DNA of 64,000 nt from Theocolax elegans (taxonomy: Eukaryota; Arthropoda; Insecta; Hymenoptera; Cerocephalidae), in contig CM047430.1 of assembly GCA_026168455.1 (NCBI GenBank), positions 7,372,007 to 7,436,006 on the forward strand. Reading direction: 5' to 3'. The translations under genes and the position numbers were made by a program. Shown one piece after another: positions 62,224 to 64,000 of this stretch. Positions within the stretch are counted from its first letter, which is position 1. Each line of letters opens with the position of its first letter. The notes beneath the pieces were generated by a model. The model saw only the letters and a program-made list of their open reading frames with translations. It was not told where the DNA came from and made no database searches.

Positions 62224-63539
62224 AATATTTCCACACTATTCCTGTAAGAAGCTACATCAATCTAGTAACAAATGTGTTATTTTTCTACGAGAATAATATT
62301 TTCAACAACAAAAATTAGAATATAAAATTATTCTTTGACAATTATACATATATTTCATGCTTTTTCATGATGTTTCACGGAAAGGAGATGAAGAATTTAG
62401 AATTTTATACAAAATTACTAAACTCAGCTAATGCATCGTATGTATTCAATTATTCTTTCAAACAAATAATTATACGTAATAATTGAATTTATAAAAAAAT
62501 TTTTCAGATTAAAATTCTGGCTAAAAGATTTATTTTCACATTTTATTAATTTTGTTTTTTTTTCAATGATCTTTTATAAAAAAGAATATTAGTAATTGCA
62601 ACCAAAAATATAAATAATATTATACAATTACAATAATAAAAATTGAATATTAATTATAAAAGTTATTTTAATATTAGATTTGGTATTACATTAAAAAAAT
62701 GAAAGAAAAATAATATTTTAAATTTTTTAACCACCTTCCTCACGCATTTTACATCTTAGAAATAGGAGATGTTGAAAAATGTTTGTAAATAAAATCTATA
62801 TAAATGTAATAAAAAAAATAATACGTATCTCTTGCTCCTCCGCCATCTAGCAATAAATGAAGGATAAATAAAGAGTGATTATCATATCGCTATTCACCGT
62901 AACCAAACACCTCATCTTAGTTTTTCTAGAATAAAAAAGAATGGTCGTCATATTCTAATTCATACATACCGATAACCCCTATAAAATATTTGAAGAATTT
63001 TCTAATGTTACCCCCCCCCCCTCATGACTCCTCCTGCACCAATCATTAGATGTGAGATAAATGATGTGTGGTTGTCGTATTCAGCGTTAACCCTTCCACT
63101 CCACGCATACGTTTAATTCTTGTAACTTTTGGGGTACCGGACACCGGAGAACGGATGAATTTTGATATATATATATATATAGATGATAAATCAAAAATAA
63201 AATTTTTATTTTTTTATCCGCGTTTCTCACTCATTTTACACCTTTGTAATAGAGTATGATGAAAAATGTGTAAAAACCTATATTTAAATGTGATAAAAAA
63301 ACAGATCGAATCATAAAATAAAATATATATTACATTAAAATATATTATTTTAGTTATTAAAAATTATTAGACTGATAGTACTGCTTCAGTCTATGTTAGT
63401 ATTACTGTGACCACTTTATTTTTACATTATTTATGTATGTAGTGACTATTATTTATTATTAATACTTATAATATTACTTATAGGTATGTTCTTAATATAA
63501 TAATTTAATTTGGTACAAAAATATACAAAAATTGGAGTA
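62224..63539. other. AT-rich intergenic sequence
   Basis: No gene seen. An 11-C run occurs at 63011-63021 and an (AT)n tract at 63165-63180. Confidence 0.55.
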
Positions 63540-64000
63540 CTGGGAAAAGTGCCTATACACTTTAATATTTTATCCCGTAATTAGTGGAGTTATCCCGGTA
63601 TACCTCAGAAATTTCCGAAATATCGAGGAAATCCCGTAATTAGTGAAGTTATCCCGAAATATCCAGGAAATCTCGTAATCCCGAAATACTATAGAAAATC
63701 TTGAAACAACCAGAAAATCCCGAAATTAGGGAATGTATCTTGAAATACCACAGAAAATCCCGAAACATCTAGGAAATCCCGAAATTGTTGGAGTTATCCC
63801 GGAATACGTCAGAAAATCCCGAAACATCCAGGAAATCCCGAAATTGGTGGAGTTATCCCGAAATACCACAGAAAAACCCGAGACTTGCAGGAAATCCCGA
63901 AATTGGTGGAGTTATCCCGGAATACTTAAGAAAAACCCGAAACATCCAGGAAACCCCTAAATTAGTGAAGATTTCCCGGCATATCTAAGAAATTACCGAA
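63540..64000. repeat. 59-bp minisatellite running off the window
   Basis: TATCCCGGAATAC-type motifs recur near 63591, 63650, 63735, 63795, 63854, 63913 and 63972; the main period is 59-60 bp. Each unit contains smaller ATCCCGAAAxxxxCCAGGAA sub-repeats. The last four units are the most alike. The frames that read through it are repeat artefacts. Confidence 0.9.

Noticed and set aside
63540..64000. Possible CRISPR array (regular repeats)
   Set aside because: Units are contiguous with no unique spacers, and the context is a eukaryotic genome; it is a minisatellite.

Overview
The window looks like a transposon-dense stretch of an insect (arthropod) nuclear genome. I find no host protein-coding gene that I can support. 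The evidence for an insect is inference from the element types together: Jockey/CR1-group LINEs, Penelope-like elements with GIY-YIG endonuclease, a Helitron helicase, Gypsy elements with a TGGCGACC-type primer site, an animal EnSpm/CMC-type transposase, a Tc1/mariner-superfamily transposase and tRNA-derived SINEs. A hymenopteran is plausible but not shown. The background is AT-rich, with GC-rich islands that are nearly all LTRs.

Layout: 1-0.9 kb AT-rich DNA with a 29-bp tandem repeat. 0.98-4.87 kb, gutted Gypsy element G1 (plus strand; LTRs and gag debris). 6.06-10.7 kb, LINE-A (minus), with intact ORF1 and ORF2 overlapping by 8 nt. 10.9-13.2 kb, decayed 5'-truncated LINE-B (minus). 13.2-15.2 kb, Helitron helicase pseudogene (plus) interrupted by SINE-1, followed by a degenerate ~190-bp repeat array. 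15,309-25,101, a complete young Gypsy element GX (minus) inserted in that array: two 1188-bp LTRs, 4-bp target duplication ATAC, gag, a GGGAAAC -1 frameshift site and pol. 26.3-31.3 kb, two Penelope-like elements (minus), two SINEs and a tRNA-like sequence inside an inverted repeat. 32.0-36.5 kb, EnSpm/CMC-type transposase pseudogene (minus) with two recognisable introns, itself interrupted by a GC-rich insertion, and a small divergent spliced ORF at its head. 37-41.3 kb, LTR fragments, an inverted copy of a 0.4-kb repeat and a Tc1/mariner-type transposon. 41.9-62.2 kb, a second large Gypsy element GY (minus) whose gag-pol is interrupted by four successive head-to-tail duplications, with LINE-C (plus, 55.6-61.0 kb) in its leader. 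The end of the window is AT-rich, with a 59-bp minisatellite running off the edge.

The most notable observations are these. In LINE-C, ORF1 and ORF2 lie in one frame, separated only by TGA CAA TTA. This is a tobacco-mosaic-type readthrough context, and ORF2 has no in-frame ATG before the endonuclease core. GY shows a serial doubling pattern that is either a haplotype-assembly artefact or an unusual rearrangement. GX has an AT-hook tail on its integrase, and both Gypsy families have DPG at the protease active site. Two different tRNA-headed SINE types share the same 3' tail. A tRNA-like unit sits inside a 17-bp inverted repeat.

Genes act only within each element: gag and pol for the LTR elements, ORF1 and ORF2 for the LINEs, and single transposases elsewhere. 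Element boundaries were read by eye. Where I call homology between copies it comes from direct comparison within the window. Family names come from recognised motifs, not database searches.
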